DNA of 64,000 nucleotides, from positions 1 through 64,000 of the forward strand of contig JAAFJS010000005.1 in assembly GCA_013298985.1 (NCBI GenBank). The letters are read 5' to 3'. Of the stretch, positions 18,031-27,395 are shown piece by piece. Within the stretch, counting starts at the first letter, position 1, and every line of letters begins with the position of its first letter. A program made the translations under genes and the position numbers. The stretch comes from Cytophagales bacterium (lineage in GTDB: Bacteria; Bacteroidota; Bacteroidia; Cytophagales; Thermoflexibacteraceae). The notes below the pieces were generated by a model, which was not told the DNA's origin, did no database searches, and saw nothing but the letters and a program-made list of their open reading frames with translations.

Positions 18031-19464
18031 ATGAATATGACTGATTTTACACTCTTTTTGGGCAGATTTCACCCTACATTCTTACACCTGCCCATTGGTT
18101 TCTTGCTCATCGCTTTTGGCATGGAAATTTTTTCACGTTTCCATAAGTACGCACACCTGCGCTACTCGGTCAGTTTTGTACTTTTCTTTGGTACGGTGTC
18201 TGCCATTATTGCCGCACTCATGGGCTATTTTTTGGCAAAAGAAGGAGGCTATAATGAAGATTTGCTATTGATACACAAATGGTTAGGCATTGGTACGGCA
18301 GTAATGTCTGCCTTTTTGCTTTTCCTCAGATGGCGCATGAATAATCGCCCCGAATTGATTTTTTCCAAGAGCTACATTTCTCTTTGGCTAATGCTGATTT
18401 TGACGCTGACCTTTGCAGGACATTACGGCGGCTCGCTGACACATGGCGAAAATTATCTCACCGAACACCTCCCTTCTCCACTCAAACAGATGGCAGGAAT
18501 CTCCCAAACGGTGAAAAAAGACCGCAAAAAACCTGAAAATATCAACGAAGCAGTCGTATTTGAAGATGTAATTTTGCCAATTTTGGAAAAAAAATGCCAA
18601 CAATGCCACAATGACGAAAAAACCAAAGGCGGTTTGAAAATGCTCAACGCAGAAACTTTGATGAAAGGTGGCGAACATGGCGAAGTTTTCAAAGCGGGCA
18701 ATGCCAAAGAAAGTGAACTTTTTATCGTGGTCAATTTGCCTCGCCAAGATGACCATGCCATGCCCCCTGACGGCAAAGAGCCACTAACAGAAGACGAAAT
18801 CAAGCTCATGGGCTGGTGGATAGACCAAGGCGCAGATTTTAAGAAAAAAGTCATGGAACACACTGTTTCTGAGGAGATTGCAAAGGTACTGGGCGTGAGT
18901 GGCGCACCCGCGAGCGCGATGAAAGCAAGCGTGCCAGACATCTTGCCTACATTACAAGCCAAACCTGCGGAAAATGCTGTGATTGAATCACTTAGAAAAC
19001 AAAACATAGACATCAATCCCATTGCCAATGAATCATCTTTCTTACAGGTAAAAATAAATCAAGACCTCACTGACCAACAACTTGATGCTCTCCAAAAGAT
19101 TGCAGAACAAATTACTTGGCTGGATTTGAAACGCACTAATATTAGTGATAACCAATTAGTTAAACTCAAAAACTTCAAAAATCTAACTGAATTGCGATTA
19201 GAACTCACTGCCATCACTGACGACGGATTGAAGCACTTAGAAACCCTGACCAACTTGCAGTATCTCAATCTCTACGGTACAAAAGTCAGCAACAAAGGAT
19301 TAAAATCATTAGGACAATTCCCACACCTGCGAAGTGTGTATTTGTGGCAAACAAGCGTAACCCAAGAAGGCATAAAGGAATTGCAAACAGAAAGACCTCG
19401 TTTAAAAATAGAGTTGGGGTTAGACAAAATAGCATTAGATAGCTTGACTACCAAGAAGTTATGA
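18031..19464 (+). CDS. DUF2231 membrane domain fused to cytochrome c and leucine-rich repeats
   Basis: 477 residues. The N-terminal DUF2231-type membrane part (FHPTFLHLPIGFLLIAFGMEIF, four helices to about 135) precedes a planctomycete-type cytochrome c domain with heme motif C189-Q-Q-C192-H193 and a possible distal methionine in DDHAMPPDGKEPLT. The C-terminus (about 365-465) has leucine-rich repeats such as LTELRLELTAITDDGLKHL and LQYLNLYGTKVSNKGLKSL. The first two domains occur together in Bacteroidota and Planctomycetes; the role is unknown, perhaps extracytoplasmic electron transfer. TAACTTTG at about 17995-18002 is a possible -7 promoter element. It overlaps the next gene by 4 bp (ATGA). 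Confidence 0.88.
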   Translation: MNMTDFTLFLGRFHPTFLHLPIGFLLIAFGMEIFSRFHKYAHLRYSVSFVLFFGTVSAIIAALMGYFLAKEGGYNEDLLLIHKWLGIGTAVMSAFLLFLRWRMNNRPELIFSKSYISLWLMLILTLTFAGHYGGSLTHGENYLTEHLPSPLKQMAGISQTVKKDRKKPENINEAVVFEDVILPILEKKCQQCHNDEKTKGGLKMLNAETLMKGGEHGEVFKAGNAKESELFIVVNLPRQDDHAMPPDGKEPLTEDEIKLMGWWIDQGADFKKKVMEHTVSEEIAKVLGVSGAPASAMKASVPDILPTLQAKPAENAVIESLRKQNIDINPIANESSFLQVKINQDLTDQQLDALQKIAEQITWLDLKRTNISDNQLVKLKNFKNLTELRLELTAITDDGLKHLETLTNLQYLNLYGTKVSNKGLKSLGQFPHLRSVYLWQTSVTQEGIKELQTERPRLKIELGLDKIALDSLTTKKL

Positions 19465-21011
19465 AAAATGAAAAATATTTTGTAGGGCTTGCCTTTTTCC
19501 TCATTTGGTTTTGTCTGTTTTATTTTTCAGGCATTTTGAATGCAGGATTTCATTTGACTGATGACCACGAAATTGTACTTTTTAATGATTTGCTGAAAAA
19601 TCAAAACCCTTTTTCATTGACAATAGATGAAACAAAAGCAGACTTTCTCACACGCTTTCGTCCTTTTTATTATGCACATAGAATACTGATTACGAGCCTC
19701 ATAGGAACAAATACGACACTCTGGGCTTCTTATTTCTGCTTGCTTGCAGTGCTGACTTCCTACTTTTTTTTCAGAGCCTTGCGGCTGCTTGGTTTTTCCA
19801 TTTTGCCTGCATTATTGTTTCCACTTTTTGCGTTTTGGGGAGAGCAAACAGCAGTATGGTGGCGGCTGGGTACTGCTGAAACATTAGGAATATTATTTGC
19901 CTCATTATCAGTCTATTGCATTGGTAAAAAGTCAAATATTGGTTTTATTATTTTCACTATTTTTGCTTCTCTGAGCAAAGAATCTTTTATTTTGATGATT
20001 CCAGCCTTAGTTTTTTGGAAAATTTGGACGGAAAGTTCATTTTCAGGGAAGGACGCAATACTGACAGCCATAAAAACAAATCTTTTGTCCATTATTTGTT
20101 TGGGAATAGTGGCACTTACTGAAATTTATTTGATTCAATCACAAACCAAATCAGAGGAAACTATATTTAATGCGACAGGTGAACAAGATGTAAGTTTTAG
20201 AAATACAATCGCAGTATATATTTTTGTTAAAATACTTACTTTTAATAAGTTAAACATTTTATTTTTAGGATTTTTGGCAGTGGTACTTTTTGCAATTTCT
20301 GATGATTTCAAAAATAGTAAACCAAAAATTATCAAAATTTTGAAAGAAATTTTCCCTGCTTTCTTGCTGGTTTTACTGATTGTCGTTCCACAGTTTGTTT
20401 TGTATGCCCGCACAGATTTGTACGAAAGATATTTGATTCCTACCACCGTAGGTTTGGCTTTTTTTGCTGTATTTTTAATACAACTAACACTGAAACAGGA
20501 TTTTATAAAACCATATTTGAAAATTGCTTTTTGTCTATTGGGCTTGGCGGGGCTTTATTTTCCTTTGGGCAAGGCATATTTTAATGGTGATGATTTTGCC
20601 CAGCAAGGCGTACAGTCCAATGCTTTTTTGCGCTTTATCAAAACCGTAACTAAGGAGGAATCAGGTATTTTGCTGGTGGTAAACCCAATGCAACACAATG
20701 AGTGGATTCATTCTTTTTACCGATTTTTAAACTCCTCAGCGTACAATCGCAAAAATATTTATCTCCAACTTTACACTTTTCCTGACTCCAATACACCGCA
20801 GGATTTGGCAGAAGCGCATAAAGCCCATGTAAGTAAATTGTTTGAAAATCAATTATTTGACTTGGCACGCGACAAAGACAAAATTAAGTGCATTGCATTT
20901 TTTCCTGCCAAGGAGGTAGAAACCAAGTTTTTGGACGAGCAAAAAGATTGGCTACAAAGCATCAATTTGGGCAAAAACGTTTTTGGAAACTTTGTAATTT
21001 ACTCCAAATAA
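19461..21011 (+). CDS. Polytopic membrane protein, possibly GT-C type glycosyltransferase
   Basis: 516 residues with about ten membrane helices in the first 370 and a C-terminal soluble domain (about 380-516). After the first helix comes HLTDDHEIVLF. An acidic pair in the first outer loop is the hallmark of GT-C transferases such as PMT/ArnT, but the rest does not show a family I can name. The C-terminal domain (SGILLVVNPMQHNEWIHSFY ... KIKCIAFFPAKEV) would face the periplasm. Start ATG overlaps the stop of the cytochrome-LRR gene by 4 bp, so the two are translationally coupled. Confidence 0.7.
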   Translation: MKNEKYFVGLAFFLIWFCLFYFSGILNAGFHLTDDHEIVLFNDLLKNQNPFSLTIDETKADFLTRFRPFYYAHRILITSLIGTNTTLWASYFCLLAVLTSYFFFRALRLLGFSILPALLFPLFAFWGEQTAVWWRLGTAETLGILFASLSVYCIGKKSNIGFIIFTIFASLSKESFILMIPALVFWKIWTESSFSGKDAILTAIKTNLLSIICLGIVALTEIYLIQSQTKSEETIFNATGEQDVSFRNTIAVYIFVKILTFNKLNILFLGFLAVVLFAISDDFKNSKPKIIKILKEIFPAFLLVLLIVVPQFVLYARTDLYERYLIPTTVGLAFFAVFLIQLTLKQDFIKPYLKIAFCLLGLAGLYFPLGKAYFNGDDFAQQGVQSNAFLRFIKTVTKEESGILLVVNPMQHNEWIHSFYRFLNSSAYNRKNIYLQLYTFPDSNTPQDLAEAHKAHVSKLFENQLFDLARDKDKIKCIAFFPAKEVETKFLDEQKDWLQSINLGKNVFGNFVIYSK

Positions 21012-21015
21012 AAAC

Positions 21016-23334
21016 CTACCATTCCCATTTCAGACTGATGCCTATGGTGGTGTTTCTGGGCAAACCTGAATAATAATAACGTGGCGGCGCGGTGGGTGTG
21101 CCTGTGGCATTGATGAGTAGCATAGAAGCGTATTTTTCATCAAAAACATTGCTGATAAAATAGAAAACATTGATTTTGAGGTGTTTAACTACTGTTTTCT
21201 GCCAACCTATTTTCAGGTTTACAAGCTGATATGCCTCAGAAAAAAGTTGGTTATTGTCCAATATCGGCATTTTGCCAATGCGCTGAAAATTGAGATTGGT
21301 GTAAAAACCCCAACGAATGTTTGCGTCCAAGCCTGCATTAAACGTATGGCGTGGCGTACCCGTCAGTTGGTTGCCTGAAAAATCATTATTCCCATCAATA
21401 AATTCCATGAATTTGTAGTGAGCAAAAGTATAATTAGTGAAAAGGAATAAGCTGGTTATCAAGCCTTTACTGTTTTGAATTACCTGATAATTGAGGTTGG
21501 TTTCTATGCCATTGTGCTGGGTTTTGCCTGCATTGACTCCCACAAAAGCGTCATCACCTGTCCGACGTGCCACGAGCAGGTTGCGAATCTGCATGGAGTA
21601 AGCAGAAATATCATAAAAAAGCCTGTTTTTCAGCAAGTTACCTCTACTGCCTATTTCGTAAGTGTAGCCATCTTCGGGCTTGATGTCTGGATTAATTGCA
21701 CCAGAGGGGAGTAGGGTTTCGCTGAGGGTGGGCGGAGAAAATCCATGACTAAAACTGCTGTGAACTGACTGGTTTTCAGTGAGTTTGTAGTTAAGTGCGA
21801 GGCGCGGAGAAGGGATAGTGTTGAAGCCGTAGCTTCCCGAAAGGTCTTTGCGGTCGCCTACAAAAAGGTCAGTGTATTGGTAGCTGGTTTGGTTAAGGTT
21901 TAAGCCCAAAGAAAGATTAAGTTTTTGATGAATAGGCAAATCGGCTTGGGCAAAAATATTGACATAATTTCTGCGTTCTTCTTGGTCGCTGAGGCTACTG
22001 CCCAACACTCGATTGTTGTTCTGGTAAGTGCGCCAAGTATAAAACTCATTGAAATATTCCATGCCTAAGCTAAATAAAGGCTTGAAATTGTTGATGTTAG
22101 GCGAGAAACTGAGTCGATTTCTAAATCCAAAAGTATAGGCACTTTCTCGCAAAATATTGAAAGGTCTTAGCTCGTCTGCGCTGCGAAAGGTGGAAAATAG
22201 ACTGAGTATATTTTGTACTTGGGGGCTAAACTGGTGGTTGATGGTAACTCCTAACATTCCTTTTTGGTATTCTTCGTAGCCTTCGGTGCGTTTCCAAGTA
22301 GGCGCGGCGGCACTTGGATTATTCCGAAAAGTAGTGGCATCTATCGAGCTGGGTAAGAAGGATTTGAGTTTGATAAAATTGGTCAGGAGGGCAATGGTTG
22401 TTTTTTCGCTACTGGCAAACTGCGCGGTAAGCCCGACAGATTGGCGGTCAGTTTGATTGTTTTCGCGGTAGCCATCAGAGTATAAGTTGCTGAAAGTGAG
22501 GTTAAAATTTCCATTTGCATTGGCTGTTTTGAAATTGACTACATTCCTGTGAAAACCATACGCCCCCATAAAAAAATCTGTACTCAGAGAAGTCTTATTA
22601 AAGTCTGCTTTTTGTGCATTTAGTAAAATTGTTCCACCTAAGCCTGCGCCGTAAATGCTTGAATTAGTGCCTTTTAAAACTTCTACTCGGTCTATCAGGC
22701 TAAGGTCTATGTCTTCAATAGTCGTTTCTCCGTCGCCTGTTGTGAGTGGGATTTCATTAAAATATGCCCTGACTTTGTTTGTACCAAAAAGGGAGCGCGA
22801 ACCAATGCCGCGAATCGTAATTCTGTTGGTGGTGAGTGTGGCAGAGTGCATATAAACGCCCGCTATCCTGTTAAGTGCGGGGGTAATAATTGCGTCATTA
22901 TCGCGGCGCAACTCCTTGGCGGTGAGGAGGGAAACTGCGCCTGCTACATCTAAAAATTTTTGTGTATTGGCGTAAGTTGAAACAATTACTTCACCGAGTT
23001 GGGTTGTATTTGCCTGTAAATCAATAAGGTAGAAATTTTGATTATTGCGTATGCTCACTTCTTGGGTTTCGTAGCCAAGATGCGAAACTATCAGATAATC
23101 TGCGATTGCTGGTTTTTCGTTTGTGTTTTGTAATTGATTTGTATTAAAAATAAGTTCAAACTCTCCTCTTTGGTTAGTAATTGTTTTGCTTTCTGCATTT
23201 TTTATCATAATCACCGCACCAGCAATGGGGAGTTGGTTTGCTTGGTCTATCACTTTGCCTTTGAGGGCAGTTTGGGCATGGGTAATATAAAAATTGAGCA
23301 GAAGAAAAGGGAGTAAAAAAGTATATTTTTTCAT
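21016..23334 (-). CDS. TonB-dependent siderophore/metal-type receptor
   Basis: 772 residues from ATG 23334, giving the signal peptide MKKYTFLLPFLLLNFYITHAQ. A CarboxypepD_reg domain (LKGKVIDQANQLPIAGAVI), a TonB-box-like start to the plug (LGEVIVSTYANTQ), the plug (LNRIAGVYMHSA, ITIRGIGSRS, VEVLKGTNSSIYGAGLGGT) and a barrel ending GISLKWEW follow. The plug resembles FecA/iron-chelate receptors. It is 31 bp downstream of the O-antigen-ligase-like gene on the same strand. The 3' end abuts (4 bp) the convergent gene 19461..21011. Confidence 0.9.
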   Translation of the reverse strand: MKKYTFLLPFLLLNFYITHAQTALKGKVIDQANQLPIAGAVIMIKNAESKTITNQRGEFELIFNTNQLQNTNEKPAIADYLIVSHLGYETQEVSIRNNQNFYLIDLQANTTQLGEVIVSTYANTQKFLDVAGAVSLLTAKELRRDNDAIITPALNRIAGVYMHSATLTTNRITIRGIGSRSLFGTNKVRAYFNEIPLTTGDGETTIEDIDLSLIDRVEVLKGTNSSIYGAGLGGTILLNAQKADFNKTSLSTDFFMGAYGFHRNVVNFKTANANGNFNLTFSNLYSDGYRENNQTDRQSVGLTAQFASSEKTTIALLTNFIKLKSFLPSSIDATTFRNNPSAAAPTWKRTEGYEEYQKGMLGVTINHQFSPQVQNILSLFSTFRSADELRPFNILRESAYTFGFRNRLSFSPNINNFKPLFSLGMEYFNEFYTWRTYQNNNRVLGSSLSDQEERRNYVNIFAQADLPIHQKLNLSLGLNLNQTSYQYTDLFVGDRKDLSGSYGFNTIPSPRLALNYKLTENQSVHSSFSHGFSPPTLSETLLPSGAINPDIKPEDGYTYEIGSRGNLLKNRLFYDISAYSMQIRNLLVARRTGDDAFVGVNAGKTQHNGIETNLNYQVIQNSKGLITSLFLFTNYTFAHYKFMEFIDGNNDFSGNQLTGTPRHTFNAGLDANIRWGFYTNLNFQRIGKMPILDNNQLFSEAYQLVNLKIGWQKTVVKHLKINVFYFISNVFDEKYASMLLINATGTPTAPPRYYYSGLPRNTTIGISLKWEW

Positions 23335-23365
23335 TTGGGGTTTTATGTGTAACAAAATGGGGTAT

Positions 23366-23560
23366 TTACGAAGATTGGAGGTTAAGTATTTTTTGTTCTT
23401 CTGCCTTTTGTTTTTCTTCTTCTGCTTTTTGAGCTTTTAGATGCGCTTCGGGGTCTTTTTCTAAGATGGCAATACCGTAGCCGAGTAGAGATGCGCTTCG
23501 GGGTCTTTTTCTAAGATGGCAATGCCGTATCCAAGTAGCCCATACATGGCTACACTCCAA
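23366..23560 (-). pseudogene. C-terminal end of the O-antigen-ligase-like protein (out of frame)
   Basis: This frame encodes GYGIAILEKDPEAHL followed by the Lys/Glu/Ala-rich tail KAQKAEEEKQKAEEQ and stops at 23366. It is the true C-terminus of the gene at 23461..24708, displaced by the 50-bp duplication at 23439..23538. With one copy removed the joined protein is about 430 residues. No separate start is credible. Confidence 0.75.
23439..23538. repeat. 50-bp imperfect tandem duplication breaking the ligase gene
   Basis: 23439-23488 and 23489-23538 are tandem copies differing at three bases, all at third codon positions on the minus strand. Both read LLGYGIAILEKDPEAHL. Fifty is not a multiple of three, so the gene is frameshifted. 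Confidence 0.93.
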
Positions 23561-24708
23561 TCATAAGAGTATCCATAAAACAGATAGGTAAATAGAAAAG
23601 ACACCATAGTAACTTGTTCCAAGGATAAAAATTTTCTTGTTTTGAACACCAGAATTAGAAAATGTAGTACCATAGGGGCAAGATAAAGGATTAAGCCCAC
23701 ATAGCCAAAATAAAATAGTTTATCAACATAAAAGCTATGAAAGTGATGCCCTGTCATTGGACCCCACGTTTCTGTGCCTCCATCATGGAATTGGAGGGGA
23801 AGTTCAAATCCTTTGAGCCTCATGCCTATCAAAAAGTTTTCATCAATAAATGGCTGGTAGGCTTCTCGCTGTCTTCTTCGCCATGCCGCAGTGCCGCCTT
23901 CTTTGTCGTCATCTGATTTGGAAAAATCTTTTACGCTATCGCCGAGCCTTTCCATAATCTCTTCGTTGGTAACGATAAAAGAGGAAACAAACATAAATAC
24001 AATGGCAAACATAATGAAAATAGGAATGAGCGCGCCTACGTCTATTCTAAAATTTGAACGCTTCATAAAAATAAGATTGAGGATAAAAACAGAAGCAAGC
24101 ATTGCCCAAACTGTTCTTTGCTGTGAAAAGCAGATGTAACCAAATACCAATAAGAAGACAAGAAAATTCCAAAAATTTTTGTTGGAAAAATAGCGATTAA
24201 AAAAATAGAAACAAGGCACTAATAACATATAAACAGAGGGGGAGTGATGCCCTCGGTCATTGCCCAGAAAAGCGGATAAAGTAAAAGTATGGCTATACAC
24301 AAAAATAGAACTGAGTAGCCAAAAAACAACAATGATACTCGATATGAGCAAAAGATTAATTTTATCGCCAAATTTTTTATAAAAAGCATAGACAAAAAAC
24401 ATCAAGAAAAGACAAAAAATAATGGAAAATACGTGTGGATACTGCAAAGGATTATGGTAATCGTGATAAGACTCTAATGTGTGCAAAAATAACCAGATAG
24501 CAACTACAATAAACCAATTTCGCATCACAGGGCTCATTTCTTGGATAAGGAAGAAGGAAAGAAGTGTATAAAGCACCATCACTGGTTTTGTCAAGGGATT
24601 GTCGGTATCTTTTATAAAAGTAGAATAGAACATATCATCAAGAAAAAGCACCAAAAAAATCACAATCACATATAGGAATCTAAAACTTACATTTACTGGT
24701 TTTGCCAT
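23461..24708 (-). CDS. O-antigen ligase/polymerase-like membrane protein (frameshifted near C-terminus)
   Basis: About ten membrane helices, with a large loop carrying GGTAAWRRRQREAYQPFIDENFLIGMR and GHHFHSFYVDKLFYFGYVG. Arginines followed by an H-x-H-x-F motif in a late periplasmic loop are the signature of the O-antigen ligase/Wzy superfamily, which joins glycan chains outside the inner membrane. The present frame ends in a false tail (YSATVLPS) because of the duplication at 23439; the intended end is at 23366. It is divergent from, and 117 bp away from, the Wzz/kinase gene at 24826, which supports a shared role in polysaccharide export. Confidence 0.85.
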   Translation of the reverse strand: MAKPVNVSFRFLYVIVIFLVLFLDDMFYSTFIKDTDNPLTKPVMVLYTLLSFFLIQEMSPVMRNWFIVVAIWLFLHTLESYHDYHNPLQYPHVFSIIFCLFLMFFVYAFYKKFGDKINLLLISSIIVVFWLLSSIFVYSHTFTLSAFLGNDRGHHSPSVYMLLVPCFYFFNRYFSNKNFWNFLVFLLVFGYICFSQQRTVWAMLASVFILNLIFMKRSNFRIDVGALIPIFIMFAIVFMFVSSFIVTNEEIMERLGDSVKDFSKSDDDKEGGTAAWRRRQREAYQPFIDENFLIGMRLKGFELPLQFHDGGTETWGPMTGHHFHSFYVDKLFYFGYVGLILYLAPMVLHFLILVFKTRKFLSLEQVTMVSFLFTYLFYGYSYDWSVAMYGLLGYGIAILEKDPEAHLYSATVLPS

Positions 24709-24825
24709 TATTCTTTTATTTAGTCGTATAAAAATATTACATTTTTAATATATTTGCAAAATATTAATTACTTTTATTTCTTGATGTAAAACCATCTTCT
24801 TGTATAAAAAAGCACTTTATCTATT

Positions 24826-27183
24826 ATGAGCCAGTATTTCAAAAACGATAGCATTAATCTTAGTTTCCTTATTAGAAGAATCTTAACGCACTGGTATTAT
24901 TTTTTGGTCATTGCTCCTATTGTAGTTAGTTTGGCTTTTATTCACCTCAGAGGTGCTGATGTCAAATACGCTTTTAGTGGCTCACTACTGATAGGCTCTA
25001 ACCGTACTGGAGCGCAGACAGAGGAAGAACTATTAAACATCATGGCTGGTTCGTCTGCGGAAAATAGAAAAGTTACCTCAGAAAATGAAATCATTATCCT
25101 TAGCTCTTGGACGATGGTGAGGAAGACAGTCGCAAAGTTAGATTTTGGAGTAAGCTATTTTTTTGAGAAAAACCTGAGAAAAGTAGAGCTTTACCACAAT
25201 AACCCGTTTGAGGTCAAGGTTGATTCTGCGGCTACCCAGATTGTGGGTACAAAAATGTCCATCGACCTTCTTTCTGATACTGAATATCGACTTTATTTCG
25301 AAAGAGAAAGCCCTGCCGAGCTTTACCTTCCCGCGCAAGACAAAAAAACAGGTGAGTGGACAGGAAAATTTGAGAAAACACTCAAATTTGGGCAACCATT
25401 CAAAAGCCCTGAACTAAACTTGACCATTTACAAGAACCCCACCATTGGCGCAGACGCGAAGGCAAAGTATTATTTCTTCCTTAATTCGCTGTCCTCAATT
25501 ACAGATACCTACAAAGCCAGACTAAAAGTAAAAGAACTGGTAAAAGAGGCAAATGGACTTGATATCAGAACGGAAGGAACTACTCATGCCAAAGAACTTG
25601 TTTTTATCGACTCTCTGATGGAAACATTCATCAAAGATGAGCTATATAATAAAAACCTCAAAGGTTTAAAAACATTGGATTTTGTAAAACAGCAATTTGA
25701 GCAAGCAACACGCGAGCTTCTAAATTCACAGCAGCAGTTGGAGGCTTTCAAGTCAGGCAAAGGAATTGTACTGTTCGATAATCAGAGTGGAAATACTATC
25801 AATAATGTAGCGCAATTTGAGAAAGACAAGGAAGATTTGCTATTGAAGATTGATTACTACAAGGACATACTAAATGTCATCAATGATGATAAACAACTTG
25901 CCAATATGAGAATTCCCTCGCTTTCCAACATAAATAATGATGGCACACTCAGTAATTTGCTTACTGATTTTACCAAGATTTATCAAGAAAAAGTAAAGCA
26001 AGAAGTCTATGCTAAGGAAAAGAATGTACAGATTCAAGAGCTTAAAACGAGCATGGATGCATTGAGAGGACTGCTGAAGGACTATCTATCCAGCTCTATA
26101 CAGACCATGACCAACCGCTCACTCAAAGATATTAATAATAGAATCAGTCGGTTTTCTAACCAAGCAAGCACGCTGCCGCAAAGCCAAAGAATGCTTATAG
26201 AGTTAGAGCAGAAAGCTGAGTTTAATCGAAATAGATACGAATTTTTCTTACAAAAGAAAGAGGAAGCTGAGATTGGCTTGGCTACCAGTACGCCTGATAG
26301 CAGGGTGGTCGACACCGCCAAAACAATCGGAAGAGTCGCCCCCAATGCCCAATTTATCTATTTCATGGCGATTCTTTTTAGTGGACTGATTCCTATTTCG
26401 CTTATTATCATCAAGGACGTGGTGAATGACAAAATAAGAAATAAGGAAGAGTTGGTAGAATTTTCTAAAATTCCATTCATCGGTACGATAGCCAAGGGAG
26501 ATAAGAAAAGTAAGGTGATATTGGTAGAAAAACCTAATTCCCTCATTGCCGAAACCTTCCGTACCCTACGCACTAATTTGGATTATTTGAATGACAAAGA
26601 CGGCAAAGTGATTGCGCTTACCTCTGCGATTGCTTTTGAGGGCAAGTCTTTCTGTACTGTCAATATCAGCACCGCCTTTGCCTTTGCGGGAAAGAAAACC
26701 TTGCTGGTCTGTGCTGACTTGCGAAAATCGACCATCAAAAATTATTTTAGGCTCGAGGAAGAAGGACTTACAGAGTTTCTTTCAGCAAGCAATAGCTTTC
26801 CGTTGGATAATTTTATTCAAAAAACAGAAATTCCTAATTTAGATATTATTGCCGCAGGAAAGCCAAAACCCAACCCGTCAGAGCTACTGTGTTCTGAGCG
26901 CATGAGCCAATTTCTGGAAGAGGTCAAAGGTAAATATGATAAAATCGTAATTGATACGCCGCCCATTACCTTTGTAGCTGATTATTTCAACCTCAGCCAC
27001 CACATAGATTTCACACTTTACATCGTCAGGTCTAATTTTACTAAAAATAGCTCGTTAGAAGATATTAATGAGATGTATGAAAAAGGCAAAGTAAAAAATA
27101 TCAGATTGGTGCTGAATGACTACAAATTCCCTTCGAGCTACGAAAATACCTATCTCAGAGGCGGTTATGCTACGAATACATAG
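24826..27183 (+). CDS. Wzz-type chain-length regulator fused to bacterial tyrosine kinase
   Basis: 785 residues. The N-terminal Wzz-like part has a membrane helix at about 26-45 and a long periplasmic region with coiled coil (about 280-470). A second helix (about 506-526) precedes the cytoplasmic BY-kinase: Walker A region SAIAFEGKSFCTVN (about 598), Walker A' LLVCADLRKST, Walker B KIVIDTPP, and a tyrosine-rich tail (YKFPSSYENTYLRGGY). It controls length and export of exopolysaccharide or capsule by cycles of autophosphorylation. The P-loop lacks the usual PGEGK proline (FEGKS) and has DADLR changed to CADLR, mild deviations from the family. Confidence 0.9.
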   Translation: MSQYFKNDSINLSFLIRRILTHWYYFLVIAPIVVSLAFIHLRGADVKYAFSGSLLIGSNRTGAQTEEELLNIMAGSSAENRKVTSENEIIILSSWTMVRKTVAKLDFGVSYFFEKNLRKVELYHNNPFEVKVDSAATQIVGTKMSIDLLSDTEYRLYFERESPAELYLPAQDKKTGEWTGKFEKTLKFGQPFKSPELNLTIYKNPTIGADAKAKYYFFLNSLSSITDTYKARLKVKELVKEANGLDIRTEGTTHAKELVFIDSLMETFIKDELYNKNLKGLKTLDFVKQQFEQATRELLNSQQQLEAFKSGKGIVLFDNQSGNTINNVAQFEKDKEDLLLKIDYYKDILNVINDDKQLANMRIPSLSNINNDGTLSNLLTDFTKIYQEKVKQEVYAKEKNVQIQELKTSMDALRGLLKDYLSSSIQTMTNRSLKDINNRISRFSNQASTLPQSQRMLIELEQKAEFNRNRYEFFLQKKEEAEIGLATSTPDSRVVDTAKTIGRVAPNAQFIYFMAILFSGLIPISLIIIKDVVNDKIRNKEELVEFSKIPFIGTIAKGDKKSKVILVEKPNSLIAETFRTLRTNLDYLNDKDGKVIALTSAIAFEGKSFCTVNISTAFAFAGKKTLLVCADLRKSTIKNYFRLEEEGLTEFLSASNSFPLDNFIQKTEIPNLDIIAAGKPKPNPSELLCSERMSQFLEEVKGKYDKIVIDTPPITFVADYFNLSHHIDFTLYIVRSNFTKNSSLEDINEMYEKGKVKNIRLVLNDYKFPSSYENTYLRGGYATNT

Positions 27184-27363
27184 GCAAATTTCTTGTTAGA
27201 GCTTTCACCATTGTTCTAACGTATCGCTTAGATTTCAGTAAAATGGGTTTGCTGCCCAGCGTAGGATTATAAGAAAATTGCTTTTTCTCAATGATTTATG
27301 AAAGGGTTTATCAGGTAGGTAAGTAAAAATCATAAATCCTCTGTTTTCCTTTTCACTTTTTTG

Positions 27364-27371
27364 TATCTTTG
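27364..27371 (+). promoter_or_regulatory. -7 promoter element TATCTTTG
   Basis: TATCTTTG matches the Bacteroidota -7 consensus TAnnTTTG, 25 bp upstream of the nuclease gene ATG at 27396. The same TTTGTATCTTTG string occurs before the gene at 29669. The -33 element is not clear. Confidence 0.5.
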
Positions 27372-27395
27372 TAAAAATAAAAAATAGCAGAAACT

